Positions 8,918 through 17,405 of a stretch of DNA of 64,000 nt are shown here, in pieces. The stretch is from an uncultured Collinsella sp. (lineage in GTDB: Bacteria; Actinomycetota; Coriobacteriia; Coriobacteriales; Coriobacteriaceae), in contig CATXKN010000002.1 in NCBI GenBank assembly GCA_958370785.1, forward strand, positions 248,001 through 312,000, read 5' to 3'. A model generated the notes under the pieces. The model saw only the letters and a list, made by a program, of their open reading frames with translations. It searched no databases and was not told the origin of the DNA. The position numbers and the translations under genes were made by a program. Position 1 is the first letter of the stretch, and each line of letters opens with the position of its first letter.

Positions 8918-9373
8918 ATGGCCGACGAGACCATGACCGACGAGCAGATCCTTGAAGGTGTGGAGCACAAGAGCTTCGTTGCCACGTCCGACCGCACCGC
9001 CGCCTCGCTGTCCGCGAGCGGTGTCGCCGCCGAGGATGTCGCCCGCGCCGCCGCGCAGGCCGCCTACGACAAAAAGGGCGAGGACGTGCAGGTGCTCGAT
9101 CTGACCGAGCTTTCCGACGTGTGCGACTACTTTGTGCTCGCCACCGGTACCAATAACCGTCAGGTCGATTCGATCGTTGACGAGATCGAGGAGAAGGTCG
9201 CCGAGGCTTGCAGCGAGCACCCGTTTTCCATCGAGGGCCGTGAGCAGAAGACCTGGATTCTCATGGACTACGGTTCGGTCGTCGTCCATGTCTTTACCCC
9301 CGAGGCCCGCGAGTTCTACCGTCTCGAGAAGCTCTGGGGCGACGCTCCCCAGCTTCCCCTCGACCTTCTCTAG
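8918..9373 (+). CDS. rsfS: Ribosomal silencing factor RsfS
   Basis: The product has 151 residues. RsfS binds uL14 and blocks joining of the ribosomal subunits in starvation. The RsfS domain covers residues about 35-145, with DLTELSDVCDYFVLATG and REQKTWILMDYGSVVVHVF. The first 35 residues are an extra, poorly conserved arm. I chose the ATG at 8918, behind GAAAGAGG, over an in-frame GTG at 8897 without a good binding site. It is the last gene of the obgE unit and is followed by a clear terminator. Confidence 0.93.
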   Translation: MADETMTDEQILEGVEHKSFVATSDRTAASLSASGVAAEDVARAAAQAAYDKKGEDVQVLDLTELSDVCDYFVLATGTNNRQVDSIVDEIEEKVAEACSEHPFSIEGREQKTWILMDYGSVVVHVFTPEAREFYRLEKLWGDAPQLPLDLL

Positions 9374-9414
9374 TAGCTCATTTGGGACGGGGTTTTAGCT
9401 ACCCTCTACCGTTC

Positions 9415-9453
9415 GCCGGACAGTTGCACCATCCGCAACTGCCCGGCTTTTTT
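9415..9453 (+). terminator. Intrinsic terminator after rsfS
   Basis: GCCGG-A-CAGTTGC (9415-9427) pairs with GCAACTG-C-CCGGC (9435-9447) with one mismatch. Six Ts follow at 9448-9453. It separates the obgE unit from the convergent dinB gene. Confidence 0.9.
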
Positions 9454-9463
9454 GCCTTAGGGA

Positions 9464-10717
9464 CTAATCGTTGAAGCGGGATTGGCGGCCGAAGGATAGG
9501 GCGGTGTCACCGAATTTATCTCGGACGGCATCGATCGCGACGGAGAGGTCGCGGCGGTCGCTGGATTGGGCGCCGCGATCATCGACTTCACAGAACAGGT
9601 CGGTCTGAATGCCGCCCAGATGGTTGAAGTCGCTCATACCGATACCCGCCAAGCGCACGTGCATACCTTCCTGCCAGATATTGTCGAGCAGCTCGAGCGC
9701 CACGGCCACAAAGATATTCTCGTCGTCGGTGGGGTGGGGAAGTCGGCGCTGTGCCGTACGACCGCTGCCGTACGAATACTTGAGCTTAAGCGTTACCGTG
9801 GCACCCGTCAGTCCCTGACGGCGCAGGCGGCGACCGACGGACTCGCCCAGCAGGGCAATCGCCGCCTCGATGTCTCCTCGCTCGGTCAGATCCCTCGCAA
9901 AGGTGCGCTCATTGCTTACCGACTTGACTTCACGCGCTTCGTCCAAGCTTGTAACCTCGGAAACCTCGAGTCCTAGTGCGCGCTGGCGCATGCGCTCGCC
10001 GTTCACGCCAAAAATGGCAGCCAGCGTTGACTCCGGTGCACGCGAAAGTTCTCCCAGCGTATAGATGCGCATGCGGCGCAGTCGCTCCTCGGCCGAGCGC
10101 CCGATGCCGCTCATGGCGGACACGGGCAGTACGGCCAAAAAACGCTGCTCTGTCCCGGGACGCACGATGGTTAGGCCAAATGGCTTGTCTTGTTCGCTTG
10201 CGATCTTTGCCACCGTCTTGTTGCAGCCGACGCCAATGGAGCAGGTCACCCCCAGCGCCGCCACGCGATCACTGATGCGCCGCGCAACCAGCAGCGGGTC
10301 CTCGGGTGCAAAGCGACCCGGCGTGATGTCGATAAAGGCCTCATCAATCGACACGCGCTCTACACGTGGGGTCTCATCGGCAAGGATAGCCATGACCTGG
10401 GCACTGACCTCGCGGTAGCGGTCGAAGTGCCCGTGTGTCCAAATGGCCTGAGGACACACGCGCCGCGCCTCGGCCGAGGGCATGGCGGAATGCACGCCAA
10501 AGCGGCGTGCCTCGTACGAACACGTGGACACAACACCGCGTGACTCGGCGTCTCCGCCCACGATGAGCGGCTTGCCGCGCCACTCGGGGTGGTCGAGCAT
10601 CTCCACGCTCGCAAAAAATGCATCGAGGTCCATCAGGCCCACCGCCGGGCCCGTCCAGGGCGGCGGCGTGACGCCCGCAGCATCCTCATAACCGTATGTA
10701 TGTTCGCGTCTTTCCAT
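9464..10717 (-). CDS. dinB: Y-family DNA polymerase IV
   Basis: The product is a 417-residue error-prone translesion polymerase. Palm motifs with the catalytic acidic residues are MDLDAFFASVE (about 29-39) and SIDEAFIDITP. A helix-hairpin-helix region with SAMSGIGRSAEERLRRM follows, then a little-finger domain with the VGRRLRRQG segment. The first 24 residues precede the usual Y-family start and are not conserved. The start codon has no Shine-Dalgarno sequence and lies directly behind a TATACT box, which suggests a leaderless mRNA. I saw no LexA-type site nearby. Confidence 0.95.
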   Translation of the reverse strand: MERREHTYGYEDAAGVTPPPWTGPAVGLMDLDAFFASVEMLDHPEWRGKPLIVGGDAESRGVVSTCSYEARRFGVHSAMPSAEARRVCPQAIWTHGHFDRYREVSAQVMAILADETPRVERVSIDEAFIDITPGRFAPEDPLLVARRISDRVAALGVTCSIGVGCNKTVAKIASEQDKPFGLTIVRPGTEQRFLAVLPVSAMSGIGRSAEERLRRMRIYTLGELSRAPESTLAAIFGVNGERMRQRALGLEVSEVTSLDEAREVKSVSNERTFARDLTERGDIEAAIALLGESVGRRLRRQGLTGATVTLKLKYSYGSGRTAQRRLPHPTDDENIFVAVALELLDNIWQEGMHVRLAGIGMSDFNHLGGIQTDLFCEVDDRGAQSSDRRDLSVAIDAVRDKFGDTALSFGRQSRFND

Positions 10718-10723
10718 GTCATG

Positions 10724-10729
10724 AGTATA
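10724..10729 (-). promoter_or_regulatory. -10 box of dinB, possible leaderless promoter
   Basis: On the minus strand TATACT lies at 10729-10724, six bases before the dinB ATG (10717-10715). The expected transcription start would fall on or next to the A of the start codon. No convincing -35 box is visible. Confidence 0.5.
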
Positions 10730-10833
10730 CCGCGCAGCTCATGTGGGGTGCGTGTATGTGCTTGCAAATCGCGAATTCTTGTCTAAGATATGGATTTGCC
10801 CTCGACTACACCGAAGAAGTTGGTCTCACGGAC

Positions 10834-10862
10834 TTCACCTGCCCGCGTCGATGGCGTATTAT
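10834..10862 (+). promoter_or_regulatory. Promoter of the rpsP unit
   Basis: TTCACC (10834-10839) and TATTAT (10857-10862) have a 17-base spacer. It would start the rpsP-khpA-rimM-trmD-lepB transcript about 50 bases before rpsP. Confidence 0.5.
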
Positions 10863-10918
10863 GTTCAACTGTTTGTTTGTAGTTGCAGCCTAAAGCTGCT
10901 TGGTTGGAGGAGTTTCCT

Positions 10919-11260
10919 TTGGCAGTCAAGATTCGCCTTGCTCGTCACGGCGCTAAGAAGCGTCCGTACTACCGTGTCGTCGTCGCCGATTCCCGCGCCC
11001 CGCGTGACGGTCGTATCATCGAGGAGGTTGGCCGCTACAACCCGATGACCGCCCCCAAGACCATCAACCTCGACCTCGAGAAGATTGCCGACTGGCAGTC
11101 CAAGGGCGCTCAGCTCACCGACGCCGTCGCCGCTCTGGTCAAGGCCGCCAACGAGGGCGAGAAGACCGAGACCGTCGTCAAGAAGTCCAAGAAGCAGCTC
11201 GCCAAAGAGGCCGAGGCCGCTAAGGCTGCCGCTGAGGCCGCTGAGGGCGCCGAGGAGTAA
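10919..11260 (+). CDS. rpsP: 30S ribosomal protein bS16
   Basis: The product is a 113-residue small-subunit assembly protein. AVKIRLARHGAKKRPYYRVVVADSR and DGRIIEEVGRYNPM identify it. The TTG at 10919 is the start, seven bases behind GGAGGAG at 10906-10912; the longer frame from 10883 adds non-conserved residues. The last 30 residues form a Lys/Ala/Glu tail beyond the usual length of about 80-90. khpA follows after three bases. Confidence 0.96.
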   Translation: MAVKIRLARHGAKKRPYYRVVVADSRAPRDGRIIEEVGRYNPMTAPKTINLDLEKIADWQSKGAQLTDAVAALVKAANEGEKTETVVKKSKKQLAKEAEAAKAAAEAAEGAEE

Positions 11261-11263
11261 ATC

Positions 11264-11548
11264 GTGCCTGAGGTTGACGCTGCACAGCTCGAGGGTGAGG
11301 CAATGCTCTCAGATCGCATCGCCGATCTCGTCGAATATCTCGTTGTTCAGATCGTCGACGACCCGGATTCCGTGAGCCTCGAGGTCATCGATGGCGACGA
11401 CGCCTCCACGATTGAGGTTTCGGTTGCCGAGGATGACGTCGCTAAGGTCATCGGCCGTCGTGGCCGTACCATCAAGGCCATTCGCACGCTCGCCCGTGCA
11501 CTGGCCGCTCGCCTCGACACTGCTGTCGAGGTAGAGGTTCTGGGCTAG
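11264..11548 (+). CDS. khpA: KH-domain RNA-binding protein KhpA (YlqC)
   Basis: The product is a 94-residue protein with a single KH domain. The GxxG loop is GRRG at 64-67, in KVIGRRGRTIKAIRTL. KhpA is known in Gram-positives as a small RNA-binding protein linked with cell division and elongation, and is usually found between rpsP and rimM, as here. It starts at a GTG (11264). The N-terminal 15 residues are an extra arm. Confidence 0.92.
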   Translation: MPEVDAAQLEGEAMLSDRIADLVEYLVVQIVDDPDSVSLEVIDGDDASTIEVSVAEDDVAKVIGRRGRTIKAIRTLARALAARLDTAVEVEVLG

Positions 11549-11552
11549 GACC

Positions 11553-12074
11553 TTGAGGTCCCAGTACAAAAACATCGCCCGTGTGGTTAAGCCGCACGGA
11601 AGGAAGGGGGAGGTCCTCGCGCAGCCGCTGCGGGGGCTTCCTTCTGTATTGGAGCCGGGTATGCGTGTCGCCTTGACGCCGCCGGCGCTCAAGCGCGACC
11701 GTTTTTGCACGGTCGTGTCCGTCACCGATACGGGCGATGGCGATCTGGTCTCGTTTGAGGGCATAGACGACTTGACGGCCGCTGAGGGCATCACTGGATG
11801 CTATGTGCTGGCCAATCGTGACGACTTTGAGCTCGATTCGCTCGACGCCGTCTATACCGACCTTATGGGTCGCGAGGTGGTCGATGAGCGCTTTGGTTCG
11901 CTCGGCTCGATTGTCGAGATCATGTCAACGCCCGCCAACGATGTTTGGGTTGTCGAGGGTGATCGGTACGGCGAGGTACTGATTCCCGTGATCGAGCAGG
12001 TTGTGCTCGATCTTCCCGACACAGGAGCAATTTCCGTCCACGTTATGGACGGCTTGATCGATATGGACAAGTAG
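11553..12074 (+). CDS. rimM: 16S rRNA processing protein RimM
   Basis: The product is a 173-residue 30S maturation factor that binds uS19. It has an N-terminal RimM beta-barrel, seen in IARVVKPHGRKGEVLAQPL (8-26), and a C-terminal PRC-like barrel ending VLDLPDTGAISVHVMDGLID. A TTG at 11553 is the best start; the upstream TAGGACC is a weak binding site. It lies between khpA and trmD in the conserved order. Confidence 0.93.
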   Translation: MRSQYKNIARVVKPHGRKGEVLAQPLRGLPSVLEPGMRVALTPPALKRDRFCTVVSVTDTGDGDLVSFEGIDDLTAAEGITGCYVLANRDDFELDSLDAVYTDLMGREVVDERFGSLGSIVEIMSTPANDVWVVEGDRYGEVLIPVIEQVVLDLPDTGAISVHVMDGLIDMDK

Positions 12075-12084
12075 GGAGGACAGC

Positions 12085-12843
12085 ATGCTGATTGAGACCC
12101 TTTCGGTCTTTCCCGAGATGTTTGAGCCCGTCATGTCCACGTCGATTTTGGGCCGCGCCCGCAAGGCCGGCCTTTTTGATTTTAAGGCGTATAACCTGCG
12201 CGACTGGACGCACGACCGCCATCGCACCGTCGATGACGAGCCGTATGGCGGCGGGCAGGGCATGCTCATGAAGGTCGAGCCCATTGCCGAGGCAATCGAG
12301 GCTATCAGCTCCGAGGGTCCCAAGCCAACCGTGGTGTTCTTCACCCCCTGCGGCGAGCCCTTTACGCAGCATGTGGCCGAGCGCCTGCTCAAAAGTGAGC
12401 GCCTGCTGTTTGTGTGCAGTCGCTACGAGGGTGTCGACGAGCGCGCATATGCGTATGCCGATGAGCGCCTGTCGATCGGCGACTACGTGCTCACGGGCGG
12501 CGAGCTGCCCGCTATGGTCGTGGCTGATGCCGTCGTACGGCTCATCCCCGGAGCCTTGGGCGACGAGATGAGCAACGTCGACGAGTCCTTCTCGACTGCC
12601 GAGGACGGTGGCCTGCTCGAGTACGCGCAGTACACCCGCCCCGCCGAGTTTAATGGCGAGGGCGTGCCGCCGGTGCTCGTGAGCGGTGACCATGCCAAGG
12701 TTGACGCCTGGCGCCGTATGAATGCCATCGAGCGTACCTGTCGTTGGCGCCCCGATCTTATCGAGACGGCATGCCTTACGGCTGAGGAGCGCGCGTACGC
12801 GCAGGAGATCCTGGACGCTTCGTATTCGCAGAGCGAGGAGTGA
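12085..12843 (+). CDS. trmD: tRNA (guanine-N1)-methyltransferase TrmD
   Basis: The product is a 252-residue SPOUT methyltransferase that makes m1G37 in tRNAs and so prevents frameshifting. The N-terminus MLIETLSVFPEMFEPVMSTSILGRA is typical. The trefoil-knot SAM site is in the segments FVCSRYEGVDERAY and SIGDYVLTGGELPAMVV. The ATG is preceded by AGGGAGGA. Its stop overlaps the region of the lepB ribosome binding site. Confidence 0.96.
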   Translation: MLIETLSVFPEMFEPVMSTSILGRARKAGLFDFKAYNLRDWTHDRHRTVDDEPYGGGQGMLMKVEPIAEAIEAISSEGPKPTVVFFTPCGEPFTQHVAERLLKSERLLFVCSRYEGVDERAYAYADERLSIGDYVLTGGELPAMVVADAVVRLIPGALGDEMSNVDESFSTAEDGGLLEYAQYTRPAEFNGEGVPPVLVSGDHAKVDAWRRMNAIERTCRWRPDLIETACLTAEERAYAQEILDASYSQSEE

Positions 12844-12845
12844 GA

Positions 12846-13409
12846 ATGGTTCCATCGCAGCATTCCGTGCTAAAGGGTGCGTTTGAGTGGATCGTGGTCG
12901 TCGCGATCGCATTGGTCGCCACCTTTTTGATTCGCTCGTTTGTGGTCGAACCCTTTGTGGTGCCTACCGGTTCCATGGAGTCCACGATCGAAATCGGCGA
13001 CCAGATCCTGGCACAAAAGGTCAGCCTCGAGCTTGGGCAGCCCGTCAAGCAAGGCGATATCGTGGTGTTCCACAACCCCGATGCCACGTCCGAGCATGAC
13101 GTGCTGGTAAAGCGCGTTATCGCCACGGCCGGTCAGACGGTCGACCTGCAGGACGGCAAGGTTGTCGTCGACGGCCAGGCGCTCGACGAAGACTATACGA
13201 CCGGCATGAGCTGGCCGCTTTCGGTCCAAGCCCCCGGCGCTCAGGTGAGCTATCCCTACACCGTCCCTGACGACTGTGTGTGGGTGATGGGCGACAACCG
13301 CGAGAACTCTGCTGACTCCCGCTACTTTGGCCCGGTCGACCGCTCCGACTTGATCGCCGTTGCACTTGTGCGCTACTGGCCGCTCAACCGTATCGGCGCT
13401 ATCGATTAA
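12846..13409 (+). CDS. lepB: Signal peptidase I
   Basis: The product is a 187-residue membrane protease that removes signal peptides on the outer face of the membrane. It has one N-terminal transmembrane segment (about 12-34). The catalytic serine is Ser43 in VPTGSMEST and the general-base lysine is Lys89 in VLVKRVIATAG. The C-terminal box GDNRENSADSR is present. The ATG at 12846 is preferred over a GTG at 12840, because GAGCGAGGAG lies just upstream. It is the last gene of the rpsP unit. Confidence 0.94.
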   Translation: MVPSQHSVLKGAFEWIVVVAIALVATFLIRSFVVEPFVVPTGSMESTIEIGDQILAQKVSLELGQPVKQGDIVVFHNPDATSEHDVLVKRVIATAGQTVDLQDGKVVVDGQALDEDYTTGMSWPLSVQAPGAQVSYPYTVPDDCVWVMGDNRENSADSRYFGPVDRSDLIAVALVRYWPLNRIGAID

Positions 13410-13468
13410 AAACCGCTATAGTACAGTACCTAACCGTGTAATCGTTTCGACGAGGGGATATTAGAGGC

Positions 13469-14380
13469 ATGAACGCTTCATCGCTTTCCTTCCAAGACAT
13501 CATCCTGCGCCTCCAGCAGTACTGGGGCGAGCAGGGCTGCGTCATTATGCAGCCCTATGACTCCGAGGTCGGTGCCGGTACCTTCCATACCGCGACCACG
13601 CTGCGCTCGCTCGGTCCCGCCGAGTGGCGCACCTGCTATGCGCAGCCCTGCCGCCGTCCCGCCGACGGCCGCTACGGCGAGAACCCCAACCGCATGCAGC
13701 ACTACTATCAGTTCCAGGTGCTCATCAAGCCCTCGCCGGTCAACGCCCAGGAACTCTACCTGGGTTCGCTGGCCGCCATTGGCCTGGACCCCAACGACCA
13801 TGACGTCCGCTTTGTCGAGGACGACTGGGAGAGCCCGACGCTCGGCGCCTGGGGCCTTGGCTGGGAGGTCTGGCTCAATGGCATGGAGGTCACGCAGTTT
13901 ACGTACTTCCAGCAGGTGGGCGGCATCGAGGTCGACCCCGTGCCCGTCGAGATCACCTATGGCCTGGAGCGCATCGCCATGTATGCCCAGGGCGTCAACT
14001 CGGTCTACGACCTGGTGTGGAGCTACCTGCCCGACGGCACGCCCATGACCTACGGCGACGTGTTCCTGGAGAACGAGCGCGAGTTCAGCGCTTACAACTT
14101 TGAGGTCGCCAACGTCGAGATGATGCGTCAGAAGTTTGACGACTACGAGGCCGAGTGCCACTCCTGCCTGGAGCGCAAGCTGCCGCTGCCGGCATATGAC
14201 TGCGTCATGAAGTGCAGCCATGCCTTCAACTTGCTCGATGCCCGCGGTGCGCTGTCCGCAGTCGAGCGCGCCAACTACATCCTGCGCGTCCGCGCCGTCG
14301 CCAAGGCGTGCTGCGAGGCCTATATGGCCGAGGTCGCCGGAATCAACGAGAATGCCGATCAGGAAGGCGAGGTGGCGTAA
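13469..14380 (+). CDS. glyQ: Glycine--tRNA ligase alpha subunit
   Basis: The product is a 303-residue catalytic subunit of the tetrameric (alpha2beta2) glycyl-tRNA synthetase. SFQDIILRLQQYWGEQGCVIMQPYDSEVGAGTFHTATTLRSLGP at the start and CYAQPCRRPADGRYGENPNRMQHYYQFQV are strongly conserved. It adjoins glyS with a three-base gap. The 59-base gap upstream holds a TATAGT (13417-13422) without a matching -35 box and is too short for a T-box riboswitch. Confidence 0.97.
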   Translation: MNASSLSFQDIILRLQQYWGEQGCVIMQPYDSEVGAGTFHTATTLRSLGPAEWRTCYAQPCRRPADGRYGENPNRMQHYYQFQVLIKPSPVNAQELYLGSLAAIGLDPNDHDVRFVEDDWESPTLGAWGLGWEVWLNGMEVTQFTYFQQVGGIEVDPVPVEITYGLERIAMYAQGVNSVYDLVWSYLPDGTPMTYGDVFLENEREFSAYNFEVANVEMMRQKFDDYEAECHSCLERKLPLPAYDCVMKCSHAFNLLDARGALSAVERANYILRVRAVAKACCEAYMAEVAGINENADQEGEVA

Positions 14381-14383
14381 GCC

Positions 14384-16480
14384 ATGGCAGACGCTAAGGA
14401 TTTCCTGTTTGAGATCGGTACGGAGGAAATGCCCTCTGCACCGCTGAACAATGCCGTCAAGCAGCTTGGCACCATGATCGCCAAGGGTCTCGACGAGGCC
14501 GGTCTGGCCCACGGCGAGGTCCGCGTGATCTCGAGCCCGCGTCGCCTGGCCGCGCTCGTTGCCGAGGTCGCCACCGCGACCGATGAGGTTCACGAGGTCA
14601 AGCGTGGCCCCGCGGCCAACATTGCCTTCGACGCTGACGGTAACGCCACCAAGGCCGCCCAGGGCTTCGCCCGCAAGTGCGGTGTGGCTGCCGAGGATCT
14701 GGTTCGTCGCGAGGACACCGACGGCCGTGAGTACGTCTTTGCCGAGAAGAACATTCCTTCCGCCCCGGCCACCCCGATTCTGACGGCCCTGTGCGAGAAG
14801 ACCATCGCCGGCCTGCAGTGGCCCAACTACCGTTCTCAGCGCTGGGGCCACGAGCACGCCACGTTCGTGCGTCCCGTCCGCTGGATCTGCTGCCTTTTGG
14901 GCGAGGACGTCGTACCCGTGTCGTTTGCCGACGTGACGAGCGGCAACACCACGCGCGGCCATCGCGTCCTGGGCCCCGGTGACCATGTGGTCGCCAGCCC
15001 CGCTGTTTACGAGCAGGTGCTCGAGGACGCCGGCGTGCTTTCTGCCGAGCGCCGTCGCGAGGCCATCCTTGCCGGTATCGCCGAGGTCGAGGCTGCGCGC
15101 CCCGGCTGCCACGTCGATACGCCCAAGAAGGTCTTTGAGGAGGTCATCAACCTCTGCGAGTGGCCGACGGTGCTCGTCGGTACCTTCGATGAGGAGTTCC
15201 TCAAGGTCCCGCACGAGATCATCTGCGAGTCTATGCTCACCAACCAGCGCTACTTCCCGATTTATGACGGCGAGGGCAAGCTGACGCGTGAGTTCGTGGT
15301 CGTCTCCAACAGCAAGCCCGAGAATGCCGAGCGCGTGATCGACGGCAACGAGCGTGTTGTGCGCGCCCGTCTGGACGACGCCAAGTTCTTCTACGAGGAG
15401 GATCTGAAAATCTCCCTCGACGAGTTCCGCGAGCGCCTGGCCAAGGTCGCCTTCCAGGAGAAGCTCGGCAGCGTGCTCGCCAAGTCCGAGCGTATTGAGC
15501 AGCTCGCGCTCGCTATTGCCCGCGAGGCTCACCTGGGCGCCCACCTGGCCGCCGATGCCGGCCGTGCCGCTCACCTGTGCAAGGCCGACCTGGTGTCCAA
15601 CGCCGTCGTCGAGTTCACGAGCCAGCAGGGCGTGATGGGCGGTTACTACGCCACCGCGATGGGGGAGAACGACGAGGTCGCTCATGCTATCCGCGATCAC
15701 TATCGTCCCCGCTTTGCCGGCGACGAGCTGCCCGAGGGCACCGCTGGCTGCATCGTGGCCTGCGCCGACAAGCTCGATACCATTGCCGGCATCTTTGCCA
15801 TCGGCGAGCCCCCGACCGGCTCTTCCGACCCGTACGCGCTGCGTCGTGCCGCCATCGGCATCATCAACATCCTGCGCGACCGTCTGCCGATCGACCCCAC
15901 GTCGCTCATCGACTTTGCGCTCGAGCTCTATAGCGAGCAGGGCATTGAGTTCGACGCCGCCGAGGTCGCCCAGCAGGTTCGCGACTTCTTCCACGGCCGT
16001 CTGGTGAGCATGGCCCGTGACGAGAAGGTCCCGGCCGACACCGTTGCCGCCGTTTCCGCGGTGCACATCATTGCCCCGTCGGTTTTCTTCGCCCGCTGCG
16101 CCGCCCTCGACGAGGCCCGCAAGAACGATGCCGAGACCTTCGACAACCTGGCTACTGCCTATGCCCGCGCCGCGCATATCTCCAAGCCAGAGCTGGGTGC
16201 GGAGTACGATCGCAGCCTGATGGGCGAGGTCGAGCTTGCGCTTGCCGACGCCTCCGAGGCCGCTCAGACCGCCGTCGATGCCGCCCTTGCTGCCGAGGAT
16301 TACCCTGCCGCGTTTGCCGCTCTGGCCGCCCTACGCGCGCCCATCGACCGTTTCTTTGACGAGGTTATGGTCATGGACAAGGACGAGCAGCTTCGCGATA
16401 ATCGCCTTAAGCTGCTCAACCGCTTCGAGGCCGTTTTCTCCGGCATCGCCAACATTGGTGAGCTTGCCCGCAAAAAGTAA
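14384..16480 (+). CDS. glyS: Glycine--tRNA ligase beta subunit
   Basis: The product is a 698-residue beta subunit with tRNA-binding, HD-like and anticodon-binding regions. DFLFEIGTEEMPSAPL opens the protein, and ESMLTNQRYFPI, RLDDAKFFYEED and DKLDTIAGIFAIGEPPTGSSDPYALRR are family landmarks. The length is usual. It acts only with GlyQ. ppsR follows after 34 bases without a visible terminator. Confidence 0.97.
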   Translation: MADAKDFLFEIGTEEMPSAPLNNAVKQLGTMIAKGLDEAGLAHGEVRVISSPRRLAALVAEVATATDEVHEVKRGPAANIAFDADGNATKAAQGFARKCGVAAEDLVRREDTDGREYVFAEKNIPSAPATPILTALCEKTIAGLQWPNYRSQRWGHEHATFVRPVRWICCLLGEDVVPVSFADVTSGNTTRGHRVLGPGDHVVASPAVYEQVLEDAGVLSAERRREAILAGIAEVEAARPGCHVDTPKKVFEEVINLCEWPTVLVGTFDEEFLKVPHEIICESMLTNQRYFPIYDGEGKLTREFVVVSNSKPENAERVIDGNERVVRARLDDAKFFYEEDLKISLDEFRERLAKVAFQEKLGSVLAKSERIEQLALAIAREAHLGAHLAADAGRAAHLCKADLVSNAVVEFTSQQGVMGGYYATAMGENDEVAHAIRDHYRPRFAGDELPEGTAGCIVACADKLDTIAGIFAIGEPPTGSSDPYALRRAAIGIINILRDRLPIDPTSLIDFALELYSEQGIEFDAAEVAQQVRDFFHGRLVSMARDEKVPADTVAAVSAVHIIAPSVFFARCAALDEARKNDAETFDNLATAYARAAHISKPELGAEYDRSLMGEVELALADASEAAQTAVDAALAAEDYPAAFAALAALRAPIDRFFDEVMVMDKDEQLRDNRLKLLNRFEAVFSGIANIGELARKK

Positions 16481-16514
16481 GCTAGCCTGCGCATAAGCGC
16501 AAAAGGAGCCCCGC

Positions 16515-17405
16515 ATGGATTGCCCGGTCACCGCTCGTCCCACCGTTATCGTTATCTCCGACTCGCTCGGTGATACCGCTTGTGAGGTGGTGCTTGCGGC
16601 GTCCGGGCAATTTGATGAAGGGGCTTTTCGTGTTTTACGTCTGCCTAAGGTGACCTCGGTGGAGCAGGTCAAGTCGTTTGTGGGCCCGCGCGTCGATGCC
16701 GACCATCGCGATATCGCTGTGTTCCATACCATCGTCGACCCGGCGCTTCGTGCTCGCGTGCTCGACTACTTGGGCATGCTGCACATTCGCTCGGTCGACC
16801 TGATCGGCCCGACGCTTGCCGTGCTGTCGTCCCTCATCGGTACGCCGCCCAAGGGCATTGCGGGCGTGATTCACAAGACCGACGATCGCTATTTCCATCG
16901 TATCGAGGCCATGGAGTATTTTGTCGAGCACGATGACGGGCGCGGCTGCGACGATCTGTCGGGTGCCGATATCGTGCTGCTGGGCGTGTCGCGAACATCC
17001 AAGACGCCGCTGTCGATGTATTTGGCCTATCAGGGCTACAAAGTCGCCAACGTTCCGTTGGCGCACGGTATGGAGCCGCCCAAGTCGATTTACGAGGTCG
17101 ATCCGATGCGTCTCTTCGGTCTTATTTCGACCGTCGATGTGATTTCCGAGATTCGCGATAGCCGCCTGGGCGACGACTATGCCCGTGCCGTTGCCGGCTC
17201 CTATGCCGAGCCCGAGAGCGTGCGCAGTGAGCTCGAGGAGGCTCGTGCCCTCATGAAACGTTTGGGTTGCTTTGTGGTGCGCACCGACGGCAAGGCGATC
17301 GAGGAGAGTGCCTCCGAGATCATCGCTCACCTCGAAGAAATTCAAGAGGCAAGAGCCAACCGTGCCGCCCGCCTCGCTCAACAGCAGCAGTCCTTTCTGG
17401 GATGA
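16515..17405 (+). CDS. PpsR-type PPDK regulatory protein (DUF299)
   Basis: The product is a 296-residue bifunctional kinase/pyrophosphorylase that switches pyruvate, phosphate dikinase off and on: it phosphorylates the threonine two residues before the catalytic histidine using ADP, and removes it with phosphate. The P-loop-like GVSRTSKTPLS is at about 157-167, and SDSLGDTA near the N-terminus is typical. The neighbouring target gene, ppdK, is interrupted by a stop codon, so this regulator may have lost its substrate in this strain. A DUF299 member regulating PEP synthase is an alternative, but the ppdK neighbour argues against it. Confidence 0.9.
   Translation: MDCPVTARPTVIVISDSLGDTACEVVLAASGQFDEGAFRVLRLPKVTSVEQVKSFVGPRVDADHRDIAVFHTIVDPALRARVLDYLGMLHIRSVDLIGPTLAVLSSLIGTPPKGIAGVIHKTDDRYFHRIEAMEYFVEHDDGRGCDDLSGADIVLLGVSRTSKTPLSMYLAYQGYKVANVPLAHGMEPPKSIYEVDPMRLFGLISTVDVISEIRDSRLGDDYARAVAGSYAEPESVRSELEEARALMKRLGCFVVRTDGKAIEESASEIIAHLEEIQEARANRAARLAQQQQSFLG

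Noticed and set aside
13410..13468. T-box riboswitch before glyQ
   Set aside because: Only 59 bases separate lepB and glyQ and no T-box or specifier structure is visible. TATAGT at 13417 has no -35 partner.
13478..16177. 899-codon open frame on the minus strand across glyQ and glyS
   Set aside because: It is an antisense shadow: it covers both synthetase genes, which are fully conserved on the plus strand.
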